Assembly (NCBI GenBank): GCA_001931905.2
Contig: MSJI02000534.1
Location: 1-64,000 of the forward strand
Direction of reading: 5' to 3'
Length of the DNA stretch: 64,000 nt
Source of the DNA: Cladosporium sp. IMV 00045
Taxonomy: Eukaryota > Ascomycota > Dothideomycetes > Cladosporiales > Cladosporiaceae
Below the pieces are notes generated by a model, which ran no database searches, was not told where the DNA came from, and saw only the letters and a program-made list of their open reading frames with translations. Every line of letters starts with the position of its first letter. The stretch's first letter is position 1. The position numbers and the translations under genes are program-made. Of this stretch, positions 10,261-21,468 are shown piece by piece.

Positions 10261-12665
10261 TCAAAGCACACCCCCCGGCACCGTCTTCCCGCCGGCCCCC
10301 ACCGCGCTCCCGCCACCCATGCCCGCCGCTTCCAAGCCACCACCACCACCACCCCCCGCCGCACCGCTCCATCCGTCCTGCGGACTCGCGTGCCGCCTCA
10401 GCATGAACATGGGTTTCCTGCCTTCTTTGTCGAGCTGCTTGAAGAGGAGCAAGGGTTTCTCTTTCAAGCCGAGGCAGCGCTCTTGGTCGCCGTGCACGAT
10501 GTACAGGGCGTATTGGCGCCAGTCGTCGTGGATGTTGTAGCGTTTGAGGGCCTGTGTTTGGGCGTTAGCAATCTGTGATGACGTGTTTCTGAGGGGCGAA
10601 GAATCTTACCACTGGCAGGACGACTTCGCAGGGATCGTTGATGGCGACGCGGAAGGATTTGAAGATTTCGACTTGCGGGTTATCGCTGCGAGGGTTTGTT
10701 AGTTCGGCTTCTGGACAAATTGCATTCTTGGAAAAAAACGGGACATCCATACCGATCCCTCTCCCGACCTCCGTCGTCTTCGCGTGGACTTGGAGTCGGA
10801 GCCTGCCGCCTAGCTCTATCGCGCTCTTCTCGTCGCAGAGAAGCCGTGTCTCCCACAAGCGTACTTTGCTGGCTGAAACCTGTCCCCGTGTCTTCCATGT
10901 GACCGTACCCTCTCTCGTGTCGCGTGGCGTCTCGAGGGAAAGTGCGAGCTGCTGCCGAGCCGGGTTGGTTGTGGTAAGAGCCGGCCGAAGAGGGCTGGTT
11001 GGAGTATGCTGGACTTGTTGGGGAGAGTTGTTGAGATTGAGATTGCAGGGCGTTTGGGCTCGTCTGGGCGGTCATGCTTGCGGTCAAGTGGCTGCTGGCT
11101 GCCATCGCGGCGGCGCTGGCTTCGAGATGCGCTCCGGTGTCGTCGCGGACCTCCCGCGGCTGAGGGGTGTAGGACTGCGGTGGATGTGTGGGGGATGGTT
11201 GTTTAGGTGCACTGCCGAGGAAGAGTTTCTTCGTGCTGAATTTCCGGCTGAGTGAGCTGCCTTTGCTTTCCTTGACGGGTGCTAGGTTTTCGCTCATCTT
11301 TGAGGGTTCCGTGTCTCGAGGCGAAGGAATGGGAGCGGTTGTTGGGTCTGGTGGCAAGGGTTTCGCTCGCTGCTCTTTCACGTATTTCATGATTGGCAGA
11401 TTTTCCTCCCTCATCTTCTTGTTCTCCTCGGACATACGGTCCAGATCTTGTTTCAACGCCCGTAACTCTGCTTCGGCGGCGATTATTCGCTGATCGCGAA
11501 GGCGGATTGATTCAATGACTCTGGCGATGTCGTCCTGTGTCGCTGACAAGTCTCCTTTGTCGCCTTCGGCAGCTGCGAAAGATCGTCAGTAAATATAATA
11601 TCACAGATGCTCGGCGTGAGAAAACTCACATAAAGGCACATAATCGTCCTCCTCAATTCTAATTCCAGATCGTCTCTTTTGTTCGTAAACAGCTTTCAAG
11701 ATCGTGAGTCTGTGGCCAACACTGCTTACACCCAGCTCTCTCAATTCATCATGATGTAACGCAATCAATGCTTCGCCATTGACGCCTTCCTCGGCGAACG
11801 CCTGGCTATAATGCTTCAATGCTGGCGATAGCGAAGCGACGTAATCGGCAACCTGCTCTTCAGTCCACTGCACGATATTGCCAGTCGGACTGCGCCCTTC
11901 CCTCTCCATCCAGCCTTGAGTCGTGGGCGTATCCTCTCCCCCAACAGATTCTCTCTCATCTTCAGATTCAGACGGATGCTCAGAGTCGGCGTCGTCAAAG
12001 TGTGAGGGCAGCGTTGGCGATGCCACTATTGATCGCTCAAACTCGTCGTCGGCATCCGCGTCGCTATCATAGCTGTGGTCCCCGGGTGTCATGCCGTATC
12101 TGTCCATTCTGAGCTGCTCTCCTCCTCCTCCAGCCAGAAGTGTCCCGCTCCTTGTTCTTTGTACGTGCGACTCAGCGCCAGTCGCTGGCCTTTCCCCGGG
12201 CAAATCGATCCTCTCTCCAAAGCTGGCGTCTATTGGCGTGGGCGCAAAGTCGCTCTCGATCGGACTGGCGGGGCTGTGTGGGCTTCCAGGGCTAACTCGA
12301 TATTCAGCGGTCGCGACCTTGTGCAAGCTGGGTAGTCGTTCATGCGATACGGCAGCGAGCCCGGCGCTTCGAAGGGGAAGAGAGTTTGGGATGATGTTGC
12401 TGTTGTCTTTGGAATGTTTTATCGGATCTCCCCCTCCCCCTCCTGGGGTGGTGCGGGCGGGGATATGACTGGCTCGGTGGGAGACGCGCGCGAGCCAAGA
12501 GCCTTTGGCAGTCTGCGGAGGTTGGCCACCGTAGGCTTGATCGAAGGTTGGTTGTTGGGCCAGGGTGGGCGAGATATGAGTCGGCCGCAGCGCGAGAGCG
12601 GTGCGACCGGGAGAGCGTGTGCTGCAAGTTGTGCGCTTGGAGGTGTGCCCGGTTTGAGGGAGGGA
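10261..12665 (-). CDS. ste50: Ste50-like MAPK adaptor (SAM + RA domains), 5' end unresolved
   Basis: Minus-strand exons: from about 12665 to 11630, then 11572-10753, 10685-10610 and 10551-10261, with small introns (57, 67 and 58 nt) that keep frame. The SAM domain is clear (WTEEQVADYVASLSPALKHY... ELGVSSVGHRLTILKAVYE), followed by a coiled coil (IRLRDQRIIAAEAELRALKQ and onward), a Ser/Pro/Gln-rich linker and a C-terminal Ras-association domain (DNPQVEIFKSFRVAINDPCE, then WRQYALYIVHGDQERCL). Ste50 links Cdc42/Ras-type GTPases and membrane sensors to the Ste11 MAPKKK. The frame stays open upstream of 12326 to a stop near 12666 and reads as protein-like (PTFDQAYGGQPPQTAKGS), but has no ATG. The start must lie in an unrecognised upstream exon; the first in-frame ATG (MDRYGM, near 12113) would still keep the SAM domain. 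Confidence 0.8.
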
Positions 12666-13761
12666 TCACGGGCGGGATCAGCTTTGTTGTTTCACCACAG
12701 ACAGGGAGACAACGGCGGGCAGTGCTGGATCGGGCGGGCTGGTGTGACGTGTGTGATGTGGATTGGTGTGACGTCTTGAAGAAGAAGAAGAATGGCCAGT
12801 TGGTAGGTGGTGGTATTGATATCGGAGTTGTAGTGTGAGTGGTGGTATGGCAGGATTCAAGTGAACACACAGGCAGCGGATGATGTTTAGGCAGGACACG
12901 CAATTGATAGGGCCAGGGCGGAGCAGGGCAGCTCGGGCAGGTTTAGGCGTGTTGGTAGGATGGAGCTAGGCAGATTGGGCTGGCGAGGCTAGAGGGAGGC
13001 TATTAGGGAGGCTAGACCGCGGCGGGCTCTTAGCAGCACTCGACTCTCTGCATGGCATGGCGCATAGCCATGGGCCGTATGGGGTACTGCAGGACAAGGG
13101 CGGCTGGATGGCTAATGCGCTTCCCAATTTGATTGATAGATTGATTAATCCATCGAATAAGGCGAATGGATTTATTGATTGTCACAACCCACTTTCATCA
13201 AATCAAGCCATCACTACTGCACCTCGAGATTGCACTTTCATTCCTGCTAAAGAAGCCACCTTGTCATCAATCAGTCATTCTCTTCCCATCGTATGCCATC
13301 TTCTCCTCGACTCCAGGTACAAGGTACATGCATTCGCACTGCCTTCCCCCGTCCATACCTTCATCCTTATTTTCTCTCGCGCGCCGTTTCTAGACGCCGG
13401 CCACTAGCCCAAGATCGCCGGCAGGATTATCCAAGCCAGCCCTCACAAACCCCAACACGCGCTACTCACACTACTGAATATATGCATAGCACCACTGCAA
13501 ACGAGGCAATCTCCCATCTCCCATCTCCCTTTCTGCTCTTTCAATATCACGCATCACTGTCCAATATCATCACCCTATCTCCTAGCCTCCTGCTCCTTCA
13601 GGATCGTTGCAGAACCCTGCCGACTGCCGACCCCCTTCCAACATGTCACACAGACAACAGAGCAGCCTCATCTCTCCCATATGCAATCTCCCCCTCTCTC
13701 CTCGCTAATACTCTCTACTACTCTCCCTTCCCCATATAACAACAACAATAATATCAATCCC
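12666..13761. other. Intergenic region, probable Ste50 promoter/leader
   Basis: About 1.1 kb; must include the 5' exon or leader of the Ste50-like gene. Several CAT triplets (minus-strand ATGs) cluster at 13051-13071. The part after 13300 is C/T-rich. No independent gene is supported. Confidence 0.35.
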
Positions 13762-14831
13762 CTAATCCATCGTCAGCACGGCTCTGAACCTCGCACGTCC
13801 ACTCAGCATATGCTCCATCGCCGCATTCACCTCATCCAGCGTGAACTTCTCCACCATGCACCTCACGCCATTCTGCCGCGCAAACTGAATCGCCTCCTGC
13901 GAATCCAACGCGTGCCCTGAAGGCCACCCGCGCACCGCCAACGCCTTCTGCACCATCGCCACAGAATCCACCTTCACCGGCCCAATGGCCGTGTGCAGCA
14001 GCAGCGTCCCTCGAGGCGCCAATCCTCCGATCAAAGGCGAAATCGCCTCTGCGTTCGGCGCCGTCTCCACGATCAACGCCGCTCCTCCCAATTTCTGCAA
14101 CTCCCCCGCCACCTCTCCAGTGGATGAAGTGTCGATGTAATCGTGCGCGCCCAACTCCATCGCAAACTCCCTCTTCTCTTCCCCCCTCGATAGCGCCACC
14201 GTCCTGAACCCCATCTTCCGCGCATACTGCACCGCAAGGTGGCCCAAACCCCCCAAACCCTGCACGGCGACCACATCCCCCGCCGTGACGCCCATGCGCC
14301 GCATGCCGTTGAAAACCGTCACGCCCGCACACAGGAACGGCGCCCACTCCGCCAGATCCCCTCCTCCACTCTCCCCCTCAGCCACCAGTTCGCTCGGAAT
14401 CCTCACAGCCGCCTCCGCCCTCAGCACAGCATACTCCCCATACCCTCCCTCGCGCGTGACGCCATTGATAGCCCTCCCAGCACACATCTGAAAATCCCCG
14501 CGCGCGCACTCGCGGCACCTGCCATCGTGCCCGCCATGCCACGCCCCGCCTGCGAGGTCGCCCACGCGCCACGTGTCGCCGACGCCGCTACTTAGCTTGA
14601 CCACCGTCCCGATGAACTCATGGCCGAGGCGCGAGATTCGCGGCGGGCCCATGCGGCCGGACAGCACGTTGTGGTCGCTGTGGCAGACGCCGCAGGCGTG
14701 GACTTTCAGGAGTAGCTCGGAGGGCGTGGGCGTGAGCATGGGGATTTGGCGGATGGAGAGGGTTGGTTGGCGGCGATTAGGAGGGCGGCTTTGAAGGTTG
14801 GTGGGAGGGGTGGGTTCGTGAGGGAGCTCAT
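13762..14831 (-). pseudogene. Zinc-dependent alcohol dehydrogenase, N-terminal frameshift
   Basis: The medium-chain dehydrogenase frame covers the whole catalytic and cofactor domains: CGVCHSD and GHEFIGTV (zinc ligands), CRECARGDFQMC (structural zinc loop with three of the usual four Cys), VQGLGGLGHLAVQYA (Rossmann glycine motif) and a C-terminus AVLTMD. The family's natural N-terminus (MSSLTNPPLPPTFKAALLIA, ATG at 14831-14829) is in another frame from LSIRQIPMLTPTPSELLLK. The switch falls between about 14755 and 14785 with no room for an intron, so one base appears lost or gained. In the catalytic frame the only other starts are an ATG at 15084, which adds leader-like sequence, or the Met of IPMLTP, which removes the first beta strands. 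It may be a recent pseudogene or a sequencing error; the rest looks functional. Confidence 0.7.
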
Positions 14832-16120
14832 GTTGGGGGAGGGATGGGTTGATTTCGTCGAGAAAGTGGCTTGGGTGAGTATTCTTTCTCTTGGTTTTTT
14901 TGAGCGTGTGGTTGTGCTGGTGAATGTGATTGTGATGTTCCGTGAACGATCGTTGCTTAGCGAGTTGATATCGCTTGATGAACTGTTTTTGGCCGGTGAT
15001 GTGTTGTTGTTTGTTCCCAAGGCCGTCTGAACCCGGAGTCGACCTGACTGATGAAACGAATGCTTTCACCTCATCAAGTCGCATCGATGCGATTCTATAT
15101 AATCCCTCATCCCCTCCTCTCCGGAAGATACACTTGCTGACAGCATCCGCCACTGGCGCGCACCAAACCCAACCAACCCGGAACCCGTATCAAATCAATC
15201 GATCCGACATGGACCTTGCTGTAGCCTCTATCTCCATCCAATCTGATTAACCCAAGCACGAAATCTTTGGAGCATCGTTGAGATCATTGGTTATTTTCTC
15301 AAAACACGCATTGCGGACTTTAGCTATAGGAGGTAGTAGAATTGACGTTGTATCTACCAACCAAACCCCGCCGAGAGCGGCGCGCGATGTCGGCGCGGAC
15401 TTGGGGGTTGGCTTCATGCTTACATCCGCGGGGAGAGCGTGCATTCATCGAACGATTCTGTGGCGGCATTGAAAATCGAAAACATTATCGATTGGAGCTC
15501 TCGGGCTTGGATTTCTGGAACATCCACAGCTAGTTTGTGTGGTGGGAGTTTAATAAGAGATTCGCTAGATTTCCTCTCCTCTAGGCCTAGACAGCCAGCC
15601 TTGGAAAGTTCATCAGTTCGCTGAGTTTGTGAGAGGACATCGATCGAGACCATGTTAATCGTGGCCCTGTGTTCTGGGTTGAGAGGTTCGATTAGGTAGG
15701 TGTGCGATTCGTTTGAAAGCCAACTTGTCTCGAGCCAACCTTATTTTTCCCTAAGCGTCTCGCGAGACGGAAGCGCCATTTCCTGGTTCGTTCATCTCAT
15801 TACACGTATATTATTTGGGAATCCCTCTTATTGAGAGTATCGGAATGTCAAAATCGACGTCGGCAGTTATGGTGTTGTGGTCTTCGCCGTTCAGGACCAA
15901 GTGAAGTGGCTGGAGCGACAGCCATGAGATGGACCTCGGCAAGCTCGATCAATGTCCACTTCACCAACGTCTCTCTGATACTTCTCCTCTACCCGCACCA
16001 ATTACCTCGCCACGACAACAATAGATTGTATAGATGGCATAGATTCAAGAACCTTTGGTTCCTTGGGTTTTCTCCCTCACTCCCCAATACCAAGCAATCC
16101 GACGAGAAATCAACAGGAAA
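14832..16120. other. Divergent intergenic region
   Basis: About 1.3 kb between the alcohol dehydrogenase and thioesterase genes, which are divergently transcribed. It must hold both promoters. No frame with protein character and no RNA gene was seen. Confidence 0.4.
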
Positions 16121-17243
16121 ATGTCACACCAAGCAGCAGGCAATGTCTATCTTCCATTCGTGGATCTGATGCGTCTGGAGACCATCAACGATGTCACTTT
16201 CCGCTCGACGGCGCAGCCTTTCTGTCCGGGAGGAAACCATCCCAGATCATTGGGGAGGGCTTACGGTGGACATGTCTTTGCCCAAGCCGCTTGGGCGGCG
16301 GCGCAGACTGTGCCGGAGGGGTTTGTGCTGCATGTAAGTTGTTGAAGTCGCTCGATATTGGAATGATTAGGGGAACAGTTATGGAACGATGCATGATCGA
16401 CTTACAATGATTAAACATGGTTGATCGATCGACCAGACTGACCACGAAGACAAATAGCACATAACCGGCTCCTTCCTCCTCCCGGGCCTCATCTCAGTCC
16501 CCTTCATCTACAAAGTCCACACCATCCGCGACGGCCGCTCGTACAGCACGCGCATCGTCAACGTCACCCAAGCGTGCGGCAAGGGCATCTGCTTTACGTG
16601 CACCTGCTCGTTCAAGACGGACGAGACCAGCGACTTGGAAGTCCAGCAACCTCTTGATCTCTGGAACGAATACGCCTCCGTCCTATCCGGCAAAAAACCA
16701 ACCTCCTTTCTCGAAGCCCCCGGCATGGACGTTCCTTTCTACTGGGAGTATTTACGCCAAGGCCACGCGAACGAGAAGTTCCCCGGTCTCACAACACTGA
16801 AAGTCGATATGGGTGCTTACAATCACGACAAAGACCCGCTGGACAAACGACAGTTGATCTTCTACCGGCAGATAGGCGATTTGCCCTCGAATGCAAATCT
16901 GCACGCCTGCGCGCATTTGTACGCGTCCGATCGGAACAGTCTGTACATCGCAGCGAACCATTTGGGGGTTGGGGGGAGTTATGTCAGGATGGGCAGTTTG
17001 GTGCATACGGTTGTTTTTCATGCGGGGTGGGGGGATTTGTGGTTCGGGCAGGAAGGTGGTGAGGGACCTCAGGGGAATTGGTTTTGTAAGGAGGATTGGA
17101 CGGATAGGGCGGCGGTGGGGAGGAGTTTGTTTCATAGTCGCGTTTGGTCGCCGAGGGGGAGGCATGTTATTACGATTTTGCAGGATGGGATGATTAGGGT
17201 TGGGGAGAAGGATGGTGGTGGCGGTAATGGCAGTAAGTTGTGA
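16121..17243 (+). CDS. Acyl-CoA thioesterase II (TesB-type), peroxisomal signal SKL
   Basis: Two exons, 16121-16333 and 16458-17243, joined across a 124-nt GTAAGT...TAG intron; 332 residues. The double-hotdog fold is recognisable: GRAYGGHVFAQAAWAA and FVLH in repeat one, HITGSFLLPGL at the exon junction, then IRDGRSYSTRIVNVTQ. The second repeat ends with SLFHSRVWSPRGRHVITILQDGMIR, the family signature. TesB-type enzymes hydrolyse acyl-CoAs to free fatty acid and CoA. The last three residues are Ser-Lys-Leu, a canonical PTS1, so the enzyme probably acts in peroxisomes beside beta-oxidation. The ATG at 16121 is chosen because the frame upstream starts only with TTG. The second half is markedly G-rich compared with the first. 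Confidence 0.88.
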
Positions 17244-17628
17244 ATGTGGCTGGTTTTGGGTATGAAGTGAAAGCATCGATGACTGAGCCCTCAGGCAATT
17301 GTTTGCTTCAAGGCGCGAGTGAATTAGCAGCATTGTGCATAGGCAGGTGATCGAGACGCGACACAGGCACCAGGTGACACGTCTGCCTGGTGGCCGGTCT
17401 TGCGCTTTCCTGTGAAAGAAGCAGTGAAAGCAACCTTTTAAGAATCCCAACTTGCGAAGCACCCAACACCTTCATTCCAACAAACACCGACATACCAAGA
17501 GAACCTCAGGAGACTCTACAACAGACCACAATAACCCCAATCCAACAGTGAGTGCTCAGATTCCTCGCTACCACTTCGAGCAGTCAGCTAACAATCACCC
17601 AAAGACAAAAACCTACACATCAGACAAC
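17244..17628. other. Intergenic spacer / leader of MYND gene
   Basis: About 385 bases. An open frame continues upstream of 17629 (to 17452) but has leader-like composition rich in His, Asn and Thr, so I place the start at MGAWG. Confidence 0.45.
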
Positions 17629-18474
17629 ATGGGTGCATGGGGTCTAGGCCTTTTTGAGTCCGACCACGACTTCATCCAAATCAACTACATGTCTCGTGAC
17701 GCCGGCCTCGAAGCCCTCGAAGGCAAAGCCAAAAAGCGTTACCAGAAAGAACACCCCATCAAAGCAGCCAAAGACAAGAAGAGAGGCATCGACGACATGC
17801 CCCTCCTCACCATCTACGCCAAGTACAGCTACGCCGTCGACCCGGTCCGCAAGCACCTCGACTCCGGTGCGCTGCTCAAACTCATTGAGCAAAAGAAAGC
17901 CGCCATGAACGACAAAAGCGACAAACTGACCGCATCCTACGCTCTTTACGATTTCATCCTCTTGGGCGCCTGTGCCATGACGCTCGGCTGCAAACTTCCC
18001 GGCGACTAAAGAGCCCAGTTGGCAGCGAAGTACCGCAAGAGCGGGCTGATGCGCGATGCTGTCGTGCAGATGCAGATGGCCCTCAGCGACGGGCACAAAG
18101 GCTACAAGGACGGCAAGCCGTACGACTTCAAGGCCAAGACTGTTCAAGACGCGGCGAACCTGGCCGACGCTGAGGAGAAGGAAAAGGAGAAGAGCGAGAA
18201 GCGAGGCTTCTTCGGGTTTACCTTGCCGAAGCTTTTCAATTTCCCGACGCTCATCAACGTCCCGGCTCCGTTTGGGTTGTGGCAGCCTTGGGGCACCGGT
18301 GCTGAAGCTCGCACGCCGGAGTATGAGGGCGATGTTTGCGGCGGGTGCGGTTCTGAGGGGCGTGCTGATGGCAAGCCGTTGCTTGTTTGTGGTGGGTGCA
18401 AGGCCAAGAAGTACTGTGGCAAGGTCTGTCAGGCTGGGCACTACAAGCAGCACAAGCCTTTCTGCAAGGGATGA
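17629..18474 (+). pseudogene. MYND zinc-finger protein interrupted by in-frame TAA
   Basis: One continuous reading frame of 282 codons from MGAWGLGLFESDHDF, a start typical of a fungal lineage-expanded family, to a C-terminal MYND finger: CGGCGSEG...LLVCGGCKAKKYCGKVCQAGHYKQHKPFC, with the Cys/His spacing intact. A TAA at 18007-18009 splits it after LGCKLPGD; the frame resumes unchanged with AAKYRKSGLMRDAVVQMQMAL, which belongs to the same domain. No splice pair that removes the TAA keeps frame. MYND fingers bind proline-rich partner peptides; the cellular role of this family is not known to me. The options are a recent nonsense allele, stop-codon readthrough, or a base-call error. As read, translation would yield 126 residues without the finger. 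Confidence 0.7.
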
Positions 18475-18772
18475 GCAGTGTACGCACTGAGTTGCTGTTC
18501 TGGTGCGAGGGTGCACCTGACAATGAAGGTGGCGAAGTGAAATTCGGCATGGTGAAATGGCAAGGTCAATCAGCAATGTCGATGATGCAAACCATGCAAT
18601 GCAACAGCGGAAAGCAATAGCTCGCCAGTCAGAAGGGCTTATATCTTAGTAACACACGTAGCTCAATCACTGGTCACTGATTATACCTCGTATCGCTGTT
18701 GATTGGTAGGATGCAAAAATTCATTAGCTCAATGCTCGCTACAAAAACGTATCAGCGTACCGGACAGCCCGG

Positions 18773-20470
18773 CTAATCTCCTTTCCGACGTCCTCGACTA
18801 ACGCTTCTATGCGGTTGGCTCCCAGCCGCCCTAGGCGAGAGGAAATCGTCAGGAACATCATTCCAATTCTCTGTCGCCGCAGCTCCGCCGGTTGATGCCT
18901 TCCTCGCCCCTCTCTTTTGCGTATCTTCATCACTACTACTCGCGTACTCGTCCCTGTCCTCCGATGCGCCTCTGTTCCTATCAATCGGCTGCATCTCACT
19001 CCCCATACCATCCGGACTATGCCCGCTGACTCTAAGAGGCGCCGGACGCGGGCGATCCACAAACCCATCCGAAGTCCAGCGCCAGTTCCTAGCAGCAGGC
19101 GGCTGGAAGCTCGGGACTTGCTGCGCTTGCTGCTGCTGCGCCTGTCGGGAGTGCCACTGCAAGCGCTGGTTCGCGACGTCTTCGCGCGCTTGCGTCCATT
19201 TGGGCGAGACCTCCCACATCCAACCATCGCCGGTCGAATTGCAGATGGGCAGGAACCAGTATAGGGGATTCTCGCCGAAGACGTGCAGGACGTTGCGCCG
19301 CCAGCCGAGGTCGAATGCGTTGGGGAGTTTTTCGCTGTCTTGCTCGTCGAGGTAGGCGTCGTAGCGTTCGTGCTCGCGCTGGGCTTCCAGGGAGGCGTAG
19401 CTTTGGCGCAGGTGCGAATGGGCGGGCGATTCGGTAGAGGATGAATGTGGGTGTGGCGAGGGGGAGGTGGATTCGCCTTCTTCCGGCCGCAGGACGCCGG
19501 GGAGGGCGTTGGCGTGGATTTCTTTGAGGTGCTCGGTGAGGGTTTGCTCTTCGGCGGGAGGGGAGGTGGTGTTGCTGTTGTTTTCTTCGCCGACGTAGTT
19601 GCGGTTGGCGTGCAGTTGGTGCTCCATGTTTCTTCGTAGAGGGCTGAGGTATCTGGTCTTCTCTAGGCTCTCGATGGTGGTTTGGCCGCTGGCTGTCAGG
19701 TAGAGGTGCCAGCCTGTGAATCCGGATAGGACAATCCCGATGATGCCGCCGAGAACGGCGAGGAGAATGGTGTTCACTACTCGCATTCCTTCTTCCATTT
19801 GTGCTTGTTCCGCGATTTCCATCCATACCCACCAAGCACTGACACCAAAACACGCCCAACAGAAGATGGACGTGTAAATAAGGAAGAGCAGGAAAGGCTT
19901 ATAGTTCCGCAGCCCGGCACAAGTCGCCAGCCAGGGACAATGATGATCCATCTTGAGAACGCATTTCCCACACGTTGAGCAGTGATGCGAACGATCCGGC
20001 TTGACGCAGCGGCATTTCTTGCAATATCTCGGCTTGCCCGACTGTTTCGCCGTGACAGTAGACATGCCTTGAGGTATCTCCGGCTCGTCATCCTCATACG
20101 TCGGCAAGCCTTCATACCCACCTCCTTTTCTCCTTCCGGCAGCATCGCTTCTAGGGTCGAGTGGTGATCCAGGGTCCGTGAATACCGCGATCGTATAGCT
20201 CACATCGGCCATGATGTATAATAGCAATGTTCCTCCAGCTTTGAGCCATGCCACCCAGCCGCTACCCGAGAAGAAGCTGACATGTACCGCGACCCACACA
20301 CTCCATGTTGTCAAACCGTAGACGAAGAACAGCGGGAAATATGATATTGTTTGGCAGCAGACTCGCTCGACTTTGCGCGCCCAACTTCTCCGGCGGCGGT
20401 TAAATGGTGGGCTTGTAGGCGGAGATTCTGGTGCGAGAGTCACCATCGTGTCGAATGTTGTTTGTGGCAT
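18773..20470 (-). CDS. pfa3: DHHC palmitoyltransferase, Pfa3-like
   Basis: A single exon of 565 residues from the ATG at 20470. Two hydrophobic segments (about residues 42-64 and 78-98) precede the Cys-rich domain, which contains the catalytic DHHC at residues 175-178 within LKMDHHCPWLATCAGLRNY. Two more membrane segments follow (FLLFLIYTSIFCWACFG, then TILLAVLGGIIGIVLSGF). The TTxE-type motif after the last membrane segment is visible as QTTIESLEKTRYL. A long acidic, Ser/Pro-rich cytosolic tail with Gln repeats ends the protein. Pfa3-type enzymes S-acylate vacuolar proteins such as Vac8 and act on the vacuole membrane. The subfamily call is from architecture and length; DHHC membership is certain. 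Confidence 0.88.
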   Translation of the reverse strand: MPQTTFDTMVTLAPESPPTSPPFNRRRRSWARKVERVCCQTISYFPLFFVYGLTTWSVWVAVHVSFFSGSGWVAWLKAGGTLLLYIMADVSYTIAVFTDPGSPLDPRSDAAGRRKGGGYEGLPTYEDDEPEIPQGMSTVTAKQSGKPRYCKKCRCVKPDRSHHCSTCGKCVLKMDHHCPWLATCAGLRNYKPFLLFLIYTSIFCWACFGVSAWWVWMEIAEQAQMEEGMRVVNTILLAVLGGIIGIVLSGFTGWHLYLTASGQTTIESLEKTRYLSPLRRNMEHQLHANRNYVGEENNSNTTSPPAEEQTLTEHLKEIHANALPGVLRPEEGESTSPSPHPHSSSTESPAHSHLRQSYASLEAQREHERYDAYLDEQDSEKLPNAFDLGWRRNVLHVFGENPLYWFLPICNSTGDGWMWEVSPKWTQAREDVANQRLQWHSRQAQQQQAQQVPSFQPPAARNWRWTSDGFVDRPRPAPLRVSGHSPDGMGSEMQPIDRNRGASEDRDEYASSSDEDTQKRGARKASTGGAAATENWNDVPDDFLSPRAAGSQPHRSVSRGRRKGD

Positions 20471-20920
20471 ACAGGAGTCGTTGTTCGTTTAGTATTTGTA
20501 CATGATGTTTTCGTTAGGCAGAGGCGTTCGACAGGGTATTTAGGCTTATTGTCGCTTGGGATGTTCCGGCGCGGAATATGATATGTCGTGTGGTGGATCT
20601 GATTAATGATACAGGCCAGCTGTCATTGATTGATTACGTTGAGGTTATGTCCAGTGGTCCAGTTGAGTTTGCTGATGTCCTCCTGTTGTTGAAGGTTGGA
20701 TGCGCGTCGTCTCTCACGCTGTTGATCTCCGTGGCTGAAGCGTGGCTGAGGCGGTTTACTTGGCGCAGAAAGCTCGCGCTCGCTCACATGTCACAGCCAA
20801 CGAGCTTCCAACGACCGCATACTACACCGCGCAAAACATACACGCCCCTCATTCTTGTTCCCCCTTACTGAAAAACGACCCTTCTCTCACTAGTTCTTAC
20901 GCGCCGACAACACTGCAATC
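20471..20920. other. Divergent promoter region (Pfa3 / SmD3)
   Basis: 450 bases between the divergent start codons of the Pfa3-like gene and SmD3, a likely shared bidirectional promoter. No TATA box stands out. Confidence 0.4.
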
Positions 20921-21468
20921 ATGACCTCCACAATCGGCATCCCAATCAAGCTCCTGAACGAATCAACCGTAAGTGAAGTCGCAACTGCCCTCGCAGATCT
21001 GCCTCTTGCTTACAGGTCTTGTCGCAGCTGACTCGCGATGCTATAGGGCCATCAAGTGACGGTTGAGATCACCTCCGGACAGACATACCGCGGAAAGCTT
21101 GTTGAAGGTGCGCTCGATCGAGAAAGGCGGCCAGTTGAGAATAGCAGGGATACAGCAGGCTAACTTGTGCGCAATAGCTGAGGACAACATGAACGTGCAA
21201 ATGGAGAACATCAACGTCACGCAGCGTGACGGCAGAGTCACCCACTTGGACCGCGTATACATTCGCGGTTCGCATGTGCGCCTATTCATCGTGCCGGATA
21301 TGCTGAGGTATGTTGAGAGATTCATTGAAAGTTTGAGGAAAGCGTGCTGATAATCGCGATAGGAATGCGCCCATGTTCAGATCTCGTGGCACTCGCGGCC
21401 GTGGTGTCGGTCTCGCGAGAGGCAGGGCTACTGTTAACCGTGCTCGTGGCCAGCGCGGCGGCAGGTAA
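20921..21468 (+). CDS. smd3: Small nuclear ribonucleoprotein SmD3
   Basis: Four exons: 20921-20968, 21047-21107, 21178-21307 and 21363-21468, giving 114 residues. All introns (78, 70 and 55 nt) have GT...TAG ends and keep frame. The protein reads [14 protein letters not shown], then [20 protein letters not shown] (Sm1 motif), [35 protein letters not shown] (Sm2 motif) and an RG-rich tail ([15 protein letters not shown]). SmD3 is one of the seven Sm proteins that form the ring on U1, U2, U4 and U5 snRNAs; the RG tail is the usual site of symmetric arginine dimethylation. Four exons in 114 codons is intron-dense for this window. Confidence 0.95.

Noticed and set aside
9941..10578. Overlapping plus-strand frames with poly-Pro
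   Set aside because: They overlap the verified RA-domain exon of the Ste50-like gene on the other strand and have no family likeness.
15060..15153. N-terminal extension of the alcohol dehydrogenase frame to 15153
   Set aside because: GTG-initiated and leader-like; it would add over 100 residues absent from the family, while the true N-terminus is visible in the other frame at 14831.
17940..18035. Intron removing the TAA in the MYND gene
   Set aside because: The acceptor-like cccag at 18014-18018 has no donor giving a multiple-of-three intron, and the upstream text is conserved coding sequence.
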